64,000 nucleotides of DNA from Sphingomonas profundi (GCF_009739515.1 NZ_CP046535.1:4468501-4532500); one strand, 5' to 3'; positions 8,758-18,225 are shown, counted from the stretch's first letter. Program-made: numbers and translations. The notes: generated from the letters alone by a model not told the origin.

Positions 8758-10410
8758 TCAGCGTTGCCGGCGGACGACGATGCCCGCCGCCTCGCGATCC
8801 CAGGTGGCGGCGGTGACGCCCTCGTCGCGCAGGCGGTATTTCAGCACCCGGCCCGTGGGGTTCTTGATGAGTTCGCGACGGAATTCGTAGAAGCGTGGCA
8901 CCGCGAAATGCGGCAGCTTCTGGATCGACCACAGGCACAGCTCGTGCTCGGAGAGTTCGGCGCCTTCGCGCAGGACGATGGTCGCCTTGATCTCGTCCTC
9001 CGCGTCCTGCGCGCCCGTCGCGTGGATGGCGCATTCCGCGATGGCCGGGTGGCCGGCATAGACACGCTCGAGCTCGAAGCTGGAGACGTTCTCGCCGCGC
9101 GCGCGCAGATAGTCCTTCGCGCGGTCGGCGAAGAAAAGGTAGCCGCCCTTCAGGTAGCCGAGATCACCCGAATGCATCCACAGGTTACGCCAGGCCTTGC
9201 GGGTGTCTTCGGGGCGCCGCCAATAGCCCTCGAACATCACGTTCGGCTCGCGCGGGCGATAGACGATCTCGCCGACCTCGCCATCGGGCAGCGGCTGGTC
9301 GTCGCCATCGACGATCATCATCTCGAACTCGTCGGTGACGCGGCCGGCGCAGGTGGCGGGCGGGGTCTCGTCCGCGTCGACCATCGTCAGGCGCACGCCC
9401 TCGGTCTGGCCGTAGGACCAGGAGGAGACGAGCGGCACACCGAACCGGGTCTGCCAGATCTCGCGGACCTCGGGCGTGATCGGCTGGCCGTAGATCATCT
9501 TCAACCGGCCGTAACACCGCTTCATCGCCGGCGTGTCGGGCGCGTGCGCGACGAGGGGGAAGATGGACGCCATCAGCAGGGCGTTGGTGGCGCCTGACGC
9601 CTCGATATCGTCCCAGAAGCTGGAAACGGAGAAGCGCGGCCACACCGCAAAGCGCATACCCTCGACAAGCGCGCCAAGCACGATCGTGAGCGCGGCGGCG
9701 TGGAACATCGGCAGCGGCGTCCATGCCACGTCCTCATGCGTCTGCGGGATCGCGCGGCGTTGCTGCCGGCCCTGCATGCAGAGATAGTTGTGGCTTATCA
9801 TGCAGCCCTTGGAGGGGCCGGTCGTGCCCGAGGTGTACATCAGGCTGGCAAGATCGTGCGGCTCGACCATGATCGGCAGCGGCGAGCCGTCGTCCCCGCG
9901 ATAGGCGTCGAGCGGCTCGATCGGGATATCGGCCGTTGGCAACGGTCCGGTGTCACGGCAGAGGATGCGGCGGACATCCGGTATCTCTCCCGCTATCTCG
10001 ACGAACCGGTCGAGATAATGCCGGTCGCACAGCACCAGTTCGGCCGCGGAATCACAGATCTGGTGGCGCAGGAACTCGCCGCGATAGGCCGTGTTGATCG
10101 GCACCCAGATCGCGCCGAGCTTGTTGATCGCGAACCAGCAGATCAGCACGTCCATATTGTTGTCGAACAGGGTGACGACACGATCCTGCTTCTTCACGCC
10201 CAGCTGCGCGAACATGCGCGCCATCGCGTTGGTGCGCGCGTCGATCTCGCGATAGGTGATGCGCTCTCCGCCGATATTGGCGAAATCCCTGTCGCCATGC
10301 TGTTCGACGGCGCGGGCGAGTGCGTGGATCACCGTATCGCGTGGGCCGCGCCGATAGGTTTCGGCCGACCGCGCGGACGGCTTCGGCTGGAGCATGGCGG
10401 ATGTCGACAT
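8758..10410 (-). CDS. Acyl-CoA synthetase, crotonobetaine/carnitine-CoA ligase-like
   Basis: Full-length 550-residue AMP-forming ligase. P-loop YTSGTTGPSKG near residues 192-202, core motif SYGQTEGVRLT near 330, the HSGDLGYLKGGYLFF and RAKDYLRARGEN segments near the domain hinge, and the catalytic lysine in NPTGRVLKYRLRDEG near the C-terminus. It resembles the CaiC-type branch, which acts on small polar or cyclic acids, but specificity cannot be read. It lies between an EthD protein and an MDR reductase in one minus-strand operon. It is the second of two ligases in the window and is only distantly similar to the one at 1-1227. Confidence 0.9.
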   Translation of the reverse strand: MSTSAMLQPKPSARSAETYRRGPRDTVIHALARAVEQHGDRDFANIGGERITYREIDARTNAMARMFAQLGVKKQDRVVTLFDNNMDVLICWFAINKLGAIWVPINTAYRGEFLRHQICDSAAELVLCDRHYLDRFVEIAGEIPDVRRILCRDTGPLPTADIPIEPLDAYRGDDGSPLPIMVEPHDLASLMYTSGTTGPSKGCMISHNYLCMQGRQQRRAIPQTHEDVAWTPLPMFHAAALTIVLGALVEGMRFAVWPRFSVSSFWDDIEASGATNALLMASIFPLVAHAPDTPAMKRCYGRLKMIYGQPITPEVREIWQTRFGVPLVSSWSYGQTEGVRLTMVDADETPPATCAGRVTDEFEMMIVDGDDQPLPDGEVGEIVYRPREPNVMFEGYWRRPEDTRKAWRNLWMHSGDLGYLKGGYLFFADRAKDYLRARGENVSSFELERVYAGHPAIAECAIHATGAQDAEDEIKATIVLREGAELSEHELCLWSIQKLPHFAVPRFYEFRRELIKNPTGRVLKYRLRDEGVTAATWDREAAGIVVRRQR

Positions 10411-10464
10411 GGCGGTAATTCCAGGAACTGGCAGGTTGGACGGCAGCGCGGGCGGCAGCAGCGG

Positions 10465-10854
10465 CTAGGCGGCGAGCCTGGTTCCGGTATCGACCTTCTC
10501 GACGAGGATCATCACGGTCGCATCGCGCTCCAAGAACTTCAGCTCGTCCTCGACCAGGATGGGATTGATGTCGTCGTCGTTGAAGATGCGCGTGATCTCC
10601 TCCACTGCGGCCTGATCCGCCACCACCATCTCGGTGATGCAGTCGTAACCGATGTCATAGGGGGCGGGCTGCGTGCCGGCGGGGATGTTGCTGGGATTGA
10701 GCAGCGCGAACTGCGGATAGTTCCGCACGTAGCCGAGCAGAAGATGGCCGATATACTTCTGCGCCAGTTTCACGTGGCTGCTCTCATAATGCTCGCGGAA
10801 GAAGTCCGGCGTGGTGCCCGCCTTGCGCTTCAGGAAGTAGATCATCTTGATCAT
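10465..10854 (-). CDS. EthD-domain protein (dimeric alpha/beta barrel)
   Basis: About 129 residues from ATG 10854 (MIKMIYFLKRKAG), just six bases after the stop of the NTF2-like gene upstream; the longer frame to 10926 runs into that gene and is rejected. The EthD pattern is clear: a first beta strand, KAGTTPDFFREHYESSH, then GYVRNYPQ. EthD proteins are small ferredoxin-like dimers found beside P450 and polyketide or terpenoid catabolic genes; biochemical roles are mostly unknown, some acting as lyases or cyclases. It is a paralogue of the protein at 23431-23793, sharing the KKAG, HYE-SH and YVRNYPQ blocks. Confidence 0.85.
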   Translation of the reverse strand: MIKMIYFLKRKAGTTPDFFREHYESSHVKLAQKYIGHLLLGYVRNYPQFALLNPSNIPAGTQPAPYDIGYDCITEMVVADQAAVEEITRIFNDDDINPILVEDELKFLERDATVMILVEKVDTGTRLAA

Positions 10855-10859
10855 GCGGT

Positions 10860-11276
10860 TCACTCCGGTTTGCGGATGTCGAGCGCATCCAGCGCGAGCT
10901 TGGTGTCGCTGTAGAGCGGACTGCACAGGGCGACCTTGCCCGACCGGATACGCCAGACTTCGGCCAGCGGGATGTCGATGCGGGTGCCGGTCGTGGTCGC
11001 CGTCGCGCTGAAGCGGCCATAGGCGATCACATACTCCTCGCCGTCAGCGATCGCATCGATCGTGTAGGCGAAGTCGCGCCAGTAGCCGAAGACGTTCTGG
11101 ATGGCCGCCTTGATCGCCGCCTTGCCCCTGAAGGTGCCGCCATAAGGCAGCGACGTCGCCTCGACCAGTTCGGACGCGTCGTCAAAATCGGCGAGAAAAC
11201 CGTCGAGATCGTCTCGTGCGAACAGCGCCTCATAGGCATCGTCGACCACCTGCCGCGCGGTCCTTGTTGCGGTCAT
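10860..11276 (-). CDS. NTF2-like (SnoaL/ketosteroid isomerase-like) protein
   Basis: 138-residue cone-shaped alpha+beta fold protein: N-terminal helices (VVDDAYEALFARDDLDGFLADFDD), the characteristic YGGTFRGKAAIKAAI and a C-terminal beta sheet (EVWRIRSGKVALCSPLYSDT). Members are isomerases, cyclases, hydrolases or dehydratases working on a pocket-bound small molecule. It sits directly upstream of the EthD gene with a six-base gap, a pairing typical of small helper enzymes in this kind of island. No catalytic residue can be assigned with certainty. Confidence 0.82.
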   Translation of the reverse strand: MTATRTARQVVDDAYEALFARDDLDGFLADFDDASELVEATSLPYGGTFRGKAAIKAAIQNVFGYWRDFAYTIDAIADGEEYVIAYGRFSATATTTGTRIDIPLAEVWRIRSGKVALCSPLYSDTKLALDALDIRKPE

Positions 11277-11367
11277 GCCACTCTCCCTCGTCCGCGCTTA
11301 CCTGGAACCAGACGAGGTGCGAGGCCAAGCGCGCGGTGCATGGGGTGAAGCCGGCCTGCCGCGACAG

Positions 11368-12396
11368 TCAAATCGGACCGAGCGCGACTTCGGGCAGGAG
11401 CCCTTCCTCGACCAGCGCCGTCCAGAAATCGTCCGGCACGGTTTCGGCGACGGCGGCGAGGTTGCCGTCGAGTTCCTCGATCGATCGCGCGCCCGGAATG
11501 ACGCTGACGACGGCGGGATGGCGCAGCGCGAAGCGAAGCGCGGCGGCGGGCAGAGATATGCCGAAGCGGGCGCAGAGTCCTTCGATCCGGCGGACATGGT
11601 CCAGCATCGCGGCACTGGCCGGCGCATAGTTGAAATAGGCGCCGTCCACGGCACCGGAGGCGAGGATGCCGGAACTGTACGGTCCGCCGGCGACGATCCC
11701 GACGCCGCGACGCAGGCACGCGTCCATCAGCTCCGGCGCGGCATCGTGCTGCAACAAGGTGTAACGGCCGGCAACGAGGACAAAATCGAAATCTCCCGCC
11801 TCGACGAAATCGACCAACATGCGCCACTGGTTCATGCCGACGCCGACCGCACCGATCGTGCCGTCGGCACGCAGGCGATCCAGCGCGCGATAGGCGCCGT
11901 TCATGGCTTCGGAGAAGTGGCTGCGGGCATAGGGATCGGCCGCGGGATCGATGCCCACGGTCTCGTCGGGATCGTGGATCGCGACCATGTCCACCCGGTC
12001 CAGCCCGAGCCGGCGGAGGCTGCCCTCGATCGATCGCATCGCTCCGTCGTACGAGAAATCATAGGCGGTACGGCAGCGCGGAATGTCGACGAACAGCGAC
12101 GGATTGTCCTCGCCTTCCTCCAGCGGGATCAGCGCATAGCCGACCTTGGTAGACAGGACGAAGCTCGCCCGGTCTAACGAGGGCAGGACGGTGCCGAGCC
12201 GTTGCTCGCTGAGCCCCGCGCCATAGCAGGGCGCCGTATCGAAGAAGGTGATACCGGCCTCGCTCGCGGCGGTGATGAGCCGGCGAGCCGCGCCGTCGTC
12301 CACCGCAGTGTACAGGTTGCCGAGGCTCGTGCCGCCGAGCCCGAGTTCGCTGACGGAAACGGCGCTGCGGCCGACGCGATTGCGCTTGAGTGACAT
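11368..12396 (-). CDS. Aldo/keto reductase
   Basis: 342-residue NAD(P)H-dependent TIM barrel. Start chosen at ATG 12396 (MSLKRNRVGRSAVSVSELGLG); the frame upstream to 12651 crosses the divergent promoter region and is unlikely to be translated. Visible: FFDTAPCYGAGLSEQRLG with the catalytic Asp and Tyr, STKVG with the catalytic Lys, and MVAIHDPDE with the His-bearing strand. It resembles the D-threo-aldose 1-dehydrogenase/L-fucose dehydrogenase subgroup. First gene of the minus-strand operon, divergent from the alcohol dehydrogenase at 12620. It probably interconverts a ketone or lactol and an alcohol of the pathway substrate. Confidence 0.9.
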   Translation of the reverse strand: MSLKRNRVGRSAVSVSELGLGGTSLGNLYTAVDDGAARRLITAASEAGITFFDTAPCYGAGLSEQRLGTVLPSLDRASFVLSTKVGYALIPLEEGEDNPSLFVDIPRCRTAYDFSYDGAMRSIEGSLRRLGLDRVDMVAIHDPDETVGIDPAADPYARSHFSEAMNGAYRALDRLRADGTIGAVGVGMNQWRMLVDFVEAGDFDFVLVAGRYTLLQHDAAPELMDACLRRGVGIVAGGPYSSGILASGAVDGAYFNYAPASAAMLDHVRRIEGLCARFGISLPAAALRFALRHPAVVSVIPGARSIEELDGNLAAVAETVPDDFWTALVEEGLLPEVALGPI

Positions 12397-12605
12397 GGCG
12401 ATATCCCGCCCGTTGTGGGTTCCCGCCGCAGGTCGGCGCTTTCGCACGCAACGCCCATAACTGTGGCCGCACGGCGGATTGTCCAGCGCGGAACGACATC
12501 CGGCTTGCTGCCGACAGGCCAGTCGGATTGCGCCCGCAAACAAACGGAGCCGGATCGTTTGACCTACAGGGCACGTAGCGATGCTGACCACAGCGAGACA
12601 GCCAC

Positions 12606-12612
12606 AAGGAGA
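12606..12612 (+). promoter_or_regulatory. Ribosome binding site fixing a GTG start
   Basis: AAGGAGA, seven bases before GTG 12620. It favours GTG 12620 over the in-frame ATG at 12581, which has no comparable site. Confidence 0.7.
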
Positions 12613-12619
12613 GCAGCCG

Positions 12620-13657
12620 GTGAGACGCGTGATCTTCCACGGCGTCGGCACGCCGCTGACGATCGAGGAACATCCCGATCCGGAGCCCGCCGATCACGAG
12701 GTGGTGATCCGGGTGGGACGCTGCGGCATCTGCGGGAGCGATCTGACGATGACGGATCCGGCCTCGCCCGTCCATTTCCCGGCCGGCGCCGCACTGGGCC
12801 ATGAATATGCCGGCGAGATCGTGGCGCTGGGCCGCGCGGTGACGGGCCTTGCCATAGGCGACCGGGTGACGGCCCTGCCGACGGCCGGCTGCGGCGCCTG
12901 TGTCGCCTGTCGCGCCGGCGACCCCAATGGCTGCCTCGAATGCCATCACATCATGGGCGGCTTCGGCGAGTATACCCGCGCCGACGCCCGGCTGGTGACG
13001 AAGCTGCCGGACGCGCTCTCGCTGGCGGACGGCGCGCTGGTGGAGCCGCTCGCCTGCGGCTGGCAGGCCGCCCGGCTGGCCGGCGTCGGCGCCGGATCAC
13101 GCGTGCTGGTGCTCGGCGCGGGGCCGATCGGGCTGGCGGCCACCTATGCCGCGCGCAGGGCGGGCGCCGCTCGCATCGCGGTGGTCGCGCGCTCCGATCG
13201 CGGTAACGGGCTTGCCACCGCGATCGGCGCGGACGCCTTCCTGACGCAGGGAGAGACGCTCGACACGGAAACGGTGGCGGCGCTTGGCGGACCGGCGGAG
13301 GTGGTGATCGAATGCGCGGGCACTACGGGCGTCCTCCAGCAGGCTTTCGCGCTGGTCCGGCCGCGCGGCACCGTCGTCTCGGCCGGCTTGTGCTTCGATC
13401 CGCAGACGATCGCGTTCGGTGCCGCGATCGGCAAGCAGGTTACGCTGCGCTTCAGCCTTGCCTACACGCTCGGCGACTTTCGCGCCGTCGTCGATGCGCT
13501 CGACGCGGGGCATGTCGAACCACTGGCGATGCAGGGCGAGACGATCGGCCTGGGCGCGTTGCCGGCCAAGATCGAAGCGATGAGGGGCGGCAGGGTGGCC
13601 GGCAAGGTGATGGTCGATCCATGGCGCCCGGACGAGCAGGAGACCAACGTAGCATGA
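12620..13657 (+). CDS. Zinc-dependent alcohol dehydrogenase (MDR)
   Basis: 345 residues from GTG 12620. Catalytic zinc site CGICGSD and GHEYAGE; structural zinc loop with four cysteines in the spacing C-x2-C-x2-C-x7-C (CGACVACRAGDPNGC); Rossmann motif VLGAGPIGLAA near residue 160. Sorbitol/threonine dehydrogenase-like. It would oxidise a secondary alcohol or reduce a ketone. It overlaps the following kinase gene by ATGA and starts the 12620-17758 operon, divergent from the aldo/keto reductase, with about 220 bases of shared upstream DNA. Confidence 0.92.
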   Translation: MRRVIFHGVGTPLTIEEHPDPEPADHEVVIRVGRCGICGSDLTMTDPASPVHFPAGAALGHEYAGEIVALGRAVTGLAIGDRVTALPTAGCGACVACRAGDPNGCLECHHIMGGFGEYTRADARLVTKLPDALSLADGALVEPLACGWQAARLAGVGAGSRVLVLGAGPIGLAATYAARRAGAARIAVVARSDRGNGLATAIGADAFLTQGETLDTETVAALGGPAEVVIECAGTTGVLQQAFALVRPRGTVVSAGLCFDPQTIAFGAAIGKQVTLRFSLAYTLGDFRAVVDALDAGHVEPLAMQGETIGLGALPAKIEAMRGGRVAGKVMVDPWRPDEQETNVA

Positions 13658-14754
13658 ACGATCACCCACCAGTTCCGCGATCCTTCGATCAGGTCACGCC
13701 GGAGTGGCTCACGGCGGTTCTCCGCCGGACGCATCCGGGCATCAAGGTCACATCGGCCAAGGTGGATCCGACGATGGGGCACAAGCCGAACAAGGCGCGC
13801 GTCCATTTGGCCTATGACGCAGCCGGCGAGCAGGCCGGGCTGCCGCCGACTTTAGTGGTGAAGGGAACGTTCAACGGCACGACATCGCGCGGGCGTATCA
13901 TCGACTTCTCGAACATGGCCGAACTGGTCTCATACCGCGACATCCTGCCCCGGCTGACGGTCAACGTGCCGCGCCTGCTGTACCAGACCTGGGAGGCGGA
14001 GCCGAGCGAGGCCGTCGTGCTGCTGTTCGAGGATATGGCGACGCGCGAGCCGACCTATTTCCCTACCGCGTTCAACACGCTGGACTATGGTCAAGCCGCC
14101 CGCTTCTTGACGGCGATGGCGCGCTTCCATGCGGAAAGTTGGAACAGCCCGGCCTTTGCGCCCGGCGGCGAGTGGGGGCCAGGTACCCCGGCGGGCGAGA
14201 ATGCGGCGCGGATCCGCTCCGACTATTTCGATATCCTGCCCCGATCGGAGCATTGGCAGACCTCCGTCGTCTCGCCGCGCGGGGCCGCGATGCCGCGCAA
14301 GCTGCGCGATCCGGACCGGATGGAGGCGGGCTGGCTGCGGCTGGTCGCCAGGCTAGAGGCGCATGCGAAGGTGATCGTCCATGGCGACGAGCATCTCGGT
14401 AACCTGTTCGTCGAGCCGGACGGCACGCCCGGCCTCTACGATTTCCTGGCGCGCGGCGAGGCGTGGCCGCTGGGGCTCGTACGCTTCCTAATCCCGGCCC
14501 TGGACATTCTTGACAGGCGCGCGTGGGAGCGGGCGCTGCTGGCCGGCTACCTGGCGGACCTGCGCCGTTTCGGCGTAGAGCCGCCAGGCTTCGAGGAGGC
14601 ATGGCTCGTCTATCGCGCCTCGGCCATCTGCACGCTGATGATCTGGTTGAACAACAGCAGCACCTGGCAGCCGGAGGCAACCAACACCGCCAACGCCGCT
14701 CGGGCAGCGGCAGCGGTGATGGACCATGATTCCTTCGGACTGCTCGGCCTTTGA
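13654..14754 (+). CDS. Small-molecule kinase, aminoglycoside phosphotransferase/CHK-like
   Basis: 366 residues from the ATG inside the previous stop (ATGA); the longer frame is out of place in the dehydrogenase. The Brenner-type catalytic loop VHGDEHLGNLF near residue 245 and the following metal-binding YDFL fit the kinase fold; LVVKG near residue 65 probably holds the ATP-site lysine. Similar proteins phosphorylate hydroxyl groups of small molecules; ecdysteroid kinases and LvaA-type 4-hydroxyacyl-CoA kinases belong to this superfamily. The next gene is a crotonase, then a reductase and a CoA-transferase, which makes a CoA-linked or pre-CoA hydroxy compound a plausible substrate. It is one of three such kinases in the window. 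Confidence 0.8.
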   Translation: MNDHPPVPRSFDQVTPEWLTAVLRRTHPGIKVTSAKVDPTMGHKPNKARVHLAYDAAGEQAGLPPTLVVKGTFNGTTSRGRIIDFSNMAELVSYRDILPRLTVNVPRLLYQTWEAEPSEAVVLLFEDMATREPTYFPTAFNTLDYGQAARFLTAMARFHAESWNSPAFAPGGEWGPGTPAGENAARIRSDYFDILPRSEHWQTSVVSPRGAAMPRKLRDPDRMEAGWLRLVARLEAHAKVIVHGDEHLGNLFVEPDGTPGLYDFLARGEAWPLGLVRFLIPALDILDRRAWERALLAGYLADLRRFGVEPPGFEEAWLVYRASAICTLMIWLNNSSTWQPEATNTANAARAAAAVMDHDSFGLLGL

Positions 14755-14775
14755 GCCGTCGACTGGAGTGGCGAC

Positions 14776-15579
14776 ATGGCTGAGCCGGGCTTGCTGATCG
14801 AGCGCATCGGGCCGATCGCGCGGCTGTCGCATAATCGGCCCGAGCGCAGGAATGCGCAGAGCGCCGCGTTCCTCGACGCGCTGGATTCGGCGCTCGCCGA
14901 TGCGATCGCCGATCCGGCGGTGCGGGTGATCGTGCTGGGGGCTACCGGCGCGCACTTCAGCGCGGGGCACTACCTGAAAGATCCCGACACCATGCGCCAC
15001 CAGCGCAATCCGGAGGATCGCTACGAGTTCGAATCTCGCTGCTATCGCGATTATGCGCTGCGGCTGTGGGATGCGCCTAAGCCGGTGATCGCGCAGGTGC
15101 AGGGCGCGTGCATCGCCGCCGGCTTCATGATCGCCAACATGTGCGACCTGATCGTCGCATCCGACGATGCCTTCTTCGCCGATCCCGTGGTGGGCGCGGT
15201 CGCGATCTCCGGGGTGGAGATGCTGGTGCATCCGTGGGTGATGGGGCTGCGGCAGGCCAAGGAGTTTCTGTATGCCGGCGGGCGGGTGACGGCGGCAGAG
15301 GCGCTGGCCATGGGGATGGTAAACCGCGTGGTGCCGCGCGCCGACCTAGAAGGCGTCACCCTGGAGCTGGCGGAGCGGATCGCCCGATCCTCCCCGTTCG
15401 CGTTGCGTCTCATGAAGCGCTCGCTGAATCGCACGGCTGAGATACAGGGCTTCCGTGCCGCGCTGGATGCGCATTTCGATACGCACCAGCTTTCCCACAT
15501 GAGCACGGACGGCCAGGCGCGCACGGCCGGCGACATGGGCGCCGCGATCGGCGCGATGAAGCGGGGGAGCAGCGTATGA
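14776..15579 (+). CDS. Enoyl-CoA hydratase/isomerase (crotonase family)
   Basis: 267 residues. Oxyanion segments FSAGHYLKD near residue 60 and VQGACIAAGFMIANMCDLIVA near 113-133; ADPVVGAVAISGVEMLVHPW follows where acid residues sit in classical hydratases, but no Glu pair as in rat crotonase is obvious, so the reaction may differ from simple hydration. It lies 21 bases after the kinase and overlaps the next gene by ATGA. Related proteins occur in side-chain removal from cyclic acids. Confidence 0.88.
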   Translation: MAEPGLLIERIGPIARLSHNRPERRNAQSAAFLDALDSALADAIADPAVRVIVLGATGAHFSAGHYLKDPDTMRHQRNPEDRYEFESRCYRDYALRLWDAPKPVIAQVQGACIAAGFMIANMCDLIVASDDAFFADPVVGAVAISGVEMLVHPWVMGLRQAKEFLYAGGRVTAAEALAMGMVNRVVPRADLEGVTLELAERIARSSPFALRLMKRSLNRTAEIQGFRAALDAHFDTHQLSHMSTDGQARTAGDMGAAIGAMKRGSSV

Positions 15580-16601
15580 CGGGGGCCGCGATGCGGGCAG
15601 TGCTGGTGCGCGAGTGGATCGATCCCCAGGTTTATCCGGTCGTCGAGGTGCCGCGGCCACGCGCCGCGCCTGGCGAGATCGTCTTCGCCGTCGACACGGC
15701 CGCCGTAAACTTCGGCGACACGCTGATCGCGACCGGGCGATATCAGGTGCGGCCACACCTCCCTTTCGTACCGGGCACCGAAGCCTCCGGCACGGTTAGC
15801 GAGGTTGGCGAGGGCGTGAATGACTTTCAGGTCGGCGACAGGATCGCAGCGTGTGGCTTCGTCGGCAATGCGCGGGTGGATCGGCGCATCGTGGGCAGCT
15901 TCGCCGAATATGCGTGCATCGCCGCCGCGAACGCGGTTCGCCTGCCCGATGGGGTCGCGCTGGAGGAAGCCGCGCTGTTCCGTTCCAACACCGAGACGAG
16001 CGCCTTTGCCTTGCGGAAGGGGCGGCTGGCGGCGGGCGAGACGCTGCTCGTGCTCGGCGCCGGCGGCGGCACGGGCTTTGCCGCGGTCGAACTCGGCAAG
16101 GTCGCGGGGGCGCGAGTGATCGCGTCCGCCTCCAGCGAGGGCAAGCGGGCGATCGCGCTCACCGCAGGTGCCGACGTCGCGATCGACAGCCGGGCGGAGG
16201 ATTGGCGCGATCAGGTCAAGGCGCTCACCGGCGGAAGGGGGGTCGACGTGGTGTACGATCCGGTCGGCGGGGCGGCGACGGAACGCGCATTCCGCACGCT
16301 CGCATGGGATGGACGGCTGGTGGTGGTCGGCTTTGCCGCGGGTACCATCCCCTCGCTGCCGGCGAACCTGATGCTGTTGAAGGGCGCCTCGCTGGTCGGC
16401 GCGAACCTGCTGGAGGGCTACCGCCTCGAACCGGAGCAGTGCGCGGCCGAGGCGCGGCGGCTGATCGCGCTGTTCGGCGCGGGACGGCTGAGCGTGCCCC
16501 CGGTCGCCCGGCGCTATGCGCTGGATCAGGTGGGCACGGCGCTGGCCGATGTGGCGTCGGGAGCGGTCGCCGGCCGCGTGGTCATCAAGATCGCAGGTTG
16601 A
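15576..16601 (+). CDS. NADPH:quinone oxidoreductase-like MDR protein
   Basis: 341 residues; ATG overlaps the crotonase stop. GroES-like domain with NFGDTLIATGRYQVRP and PGTEASGTVSEVGEG; nucleotide motif LGAGGGTGFAAVELGKVAGA around residue 160; no zinc ligands. The protein resembles QOR/enoyl reductases such as QorA relatives. It would reduce an enone or quinone-like intermediate of the pathway. A paralogous function is encoded at 7737-8723, but sequence similarity beyond family level is modest. Confidence 0.88.
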   Translation: MTGAAMRAVLVREWIDPQVYPVVEVPRPRAAPGEIVFAVDTAAVNFGDTLIATGRYQVRPHLPFVPGTEASGTVSEVGEGVNDFQVGDRIAACGFVGNARVDRRIVGSFAEYACIAAANAVRLPDGVALEEAALFRSNTETSAFALRKGRLAAGETLLVLGAGGGTGFAAVELGKVAGARVIASASSEGKRAIALTAGADVAIDSRAEDWRDQVKALTGGRGVDVVYDPVGGAATERAFRTLAWDGRLVVVGFAAGTIPSLPANLMLLKGASLVGANLLEGYRLEPEQCAAEARRLIALFGAGRLSVPPVARRYALDQVGTALADVASGAVAGRVVIKIAG

Positions 16602-16612
16602 AGGAGAAGGCG

Positions 16613-17758
16613 ATGTCTGCAGGCCCGCTGAACGGCGTGACGGTGATCGAGGTCGGGGGCTGGTTCACCGGCGCCATGGCCACCTGCATGATGGCGGATC
16701 AGGGCGCCGACGTCATCAAGATCGAAGCGCCCGGCGGCGATGGCTTCCGCCAGACCGGCACCGCTCGTGGCGGCCACGCCGCGATGTTCATGTCCGCCAA
16801 TCGCAACAAGCGCTCCGTGACTCTCGATCTGAAGCAGGCGGAGGATCTGGCGGCCCTGCGCGCGCTGGTCGGCAAGGCGGATGTGTTTGTCCAGAACGCC
16901 CGGCCCGGCGCGATGGCACGGCTGGGGCTGGATGCGGACACCTTGCGCGGCGCCGACCCGCGGCTGATCCACGTCTCCATCTCGGCCTACGGCCAGACCG
17001 GGCCGAACGCTTTGGAAGGCGGCTTCGATACGCTGCTGCAGGCACTTAGCGGGCTTTGCGTCGTGCAGGGTGGCGGTCCCGCCCATCGGCCGCAGATGGT
17101 CCGGACGCTGGCGGTCGATAAGATGACCAGCCCCATCGTCGCGCAGGCGATATCGAGCGCGCTCTATGCGCGCGAGCGCACGGGTGTGGGTGCGACCCTG
17201 GACTATGCGATGCTCGACGGCATGGTGTGGTGGATGTGGCCCGACGGCATGACCAGCCAGACCTTCATCGGCGATGGCGTGGAAGTGGCCCCCGATCTCG
17301 CCGAGATCGACTTCTTGTGCCCGACCGACGACGGCTTCATCGTCGCCACGCCGCACATGGAGCCGCACTGGCTGGCCTTCACCGAACTGATCGGCCGGAT
17401 CGACGTTCGCGCCGACCCGCGCTTTCGCACGGCGCGGACCCGGCAGGTGAATATGGGACCGTATTCCGAGCTGGTTCGCGGCGCCTTCGCCGGCCGCACC
17501 ACGGCCGACTGGTGCCGGCTGCTGCGCGAGCGGCAGATACCCTGCGCGCCGGTGCTCGCGCCGCACGAAGTGGCCGACTATCCGCAGGTGGTATGGAATG
17601 GCACCATCGAGGAGATCGACCATCCGGAGGCGGGCCGCTACCGCTCCGCCCGTGCCCCCGTCCGCTTCGACGGTGTGGCGGCGGGTACGCGCACGCCGCC
17701 GCCCGCGCCGGGCCAGGATACGGAAGCGGTGCTGCGCGAATACGGCATCCGCCGCTGA
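16613..17758 (+). CDS. CaiB/BaiF family (class III) CoA-transferase
   Basis: 381 residues from ATG 16613, preceded by AAGGAGAAGG. The N-terminal LNGVTVIEVGGWFTGAMA and ADVIKIEAP segments, NRNKRSVTLDLK and the later SISAYGQTGP block define the family; the catalytic Asp is probably in VDKMTSP near residue 168. It transfers CoA between an acyl-CoA and a free acid without ATP. As the last gene after a kinase, crotonase and reductase, it may recycle CoA from a pathway product to an incoming acid. Alternative members act as racemases. Confidence 0.9.
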   Translation: MSAGPLNGVTVIEVGGWFTGAMATCMMADQGADVIKIEAPGGDGFRQTGTARGGHAAMFMSANRNKRSVTLDLKQAEDLAALRALVGKADVFVQNARPGAMARLGLDADTLRGADPRLIHVSISAYGQTGPNALEGGFDTLLQALSGLCVVQGGGPAHRPQMVRTLAVDKMTSPIVAQAISSALYARERTGVGATLDYAMLDGMVWWMWPDGMTSQTFIGDGVEVAPDLAEIDFLCPTDDGFIVATPHMEPHWLAFTELIGRIDVRADPRFRTARTRQVNMGPYSELVRGAFAGRTTADWCRLLRERQIPCAPVLAPHEVADYPQVVWNGTIEEIDHPEAGRYRSARAPVRFDGVAAGTRTPPPAPGQDTEAVLREYGIRR

Positions 17759-17761
17759 CCG

Positions 17762-18079
17762 TCAGGCGGTGCGGCGTGGCCCGCACGGAGTCGCCGTGAG
17801 CATGCGGAACGAGGCCATGTCGAACGCGTCCGTCATCGCGATGCGCCCGTCCGCGACCCGCGCGACCAGATCCGCCACGGTCGCGGCGGGATCGTCGCCG
17901 GTCATGTCGTAGATCGCCGCAAAGCGCCATTCCGCGCCCTCCGCCAAGGTGAAACGACGCGCGGCGGCGATGCCCGGCACGGCCAGCACGTCCGGCAGGT
18001 GCACCTCGTCATACCAGAGATTGAAGGCATCCTCCTCGCCCGCCGTGGCGTTACTGAGGACAATAAGCTGGTGATCCAT
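17762..18079 (-). CDS. Small dimeric alpha/beta-barrel protein (EthD/DUF4286-like)
   Basis: 105 residues. The pattern EDAFNLWYDEVHLPDVLAVPGIAAARRF is typical of EthD-superfamily barrels: a strand, a WY-x-EVH helix and PG turn. Function unknown; related proteins act as helper or cyclase-like enzymes. It is convergent with the CoA-transferase gene, only three bases between the stops, and divergent from the VOC gene at 18226, sharing about 145 bases of upstream DNA. Confidence 0.75.
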   Translation of the reverse strand: MDHQLIVLSNATAGEEDAFNLWYDEVHLPDVLAVPGIAAARRFTLAEGAEWRFAAIYDMTGDDPAATVADLVARVADGRIAMTDAFDMASFRMLTATPCGPRRTA

Positions 18080-18225
18080 GATCGGTCTCCGATGCGCGAC
18101 GTGCCGTGGTTAGCGGTGGCGGGCAACCGGATCGCGTGCAAACGGCTTGGTTGCATCAGCAGGCAAGCGGCTATTCGGTGCATATCGCGCCCTTGCGCGA
18201 TAAGGCACGGCAGAAGGAGCGCGTC

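Noticed and set aside
12581-12619. N-terminal extension of the alcohol dehydrogenase to ATG 12581
   Set aside because: No ribosome site there, while AAGGAGA lies seven bases before GTG 12620.
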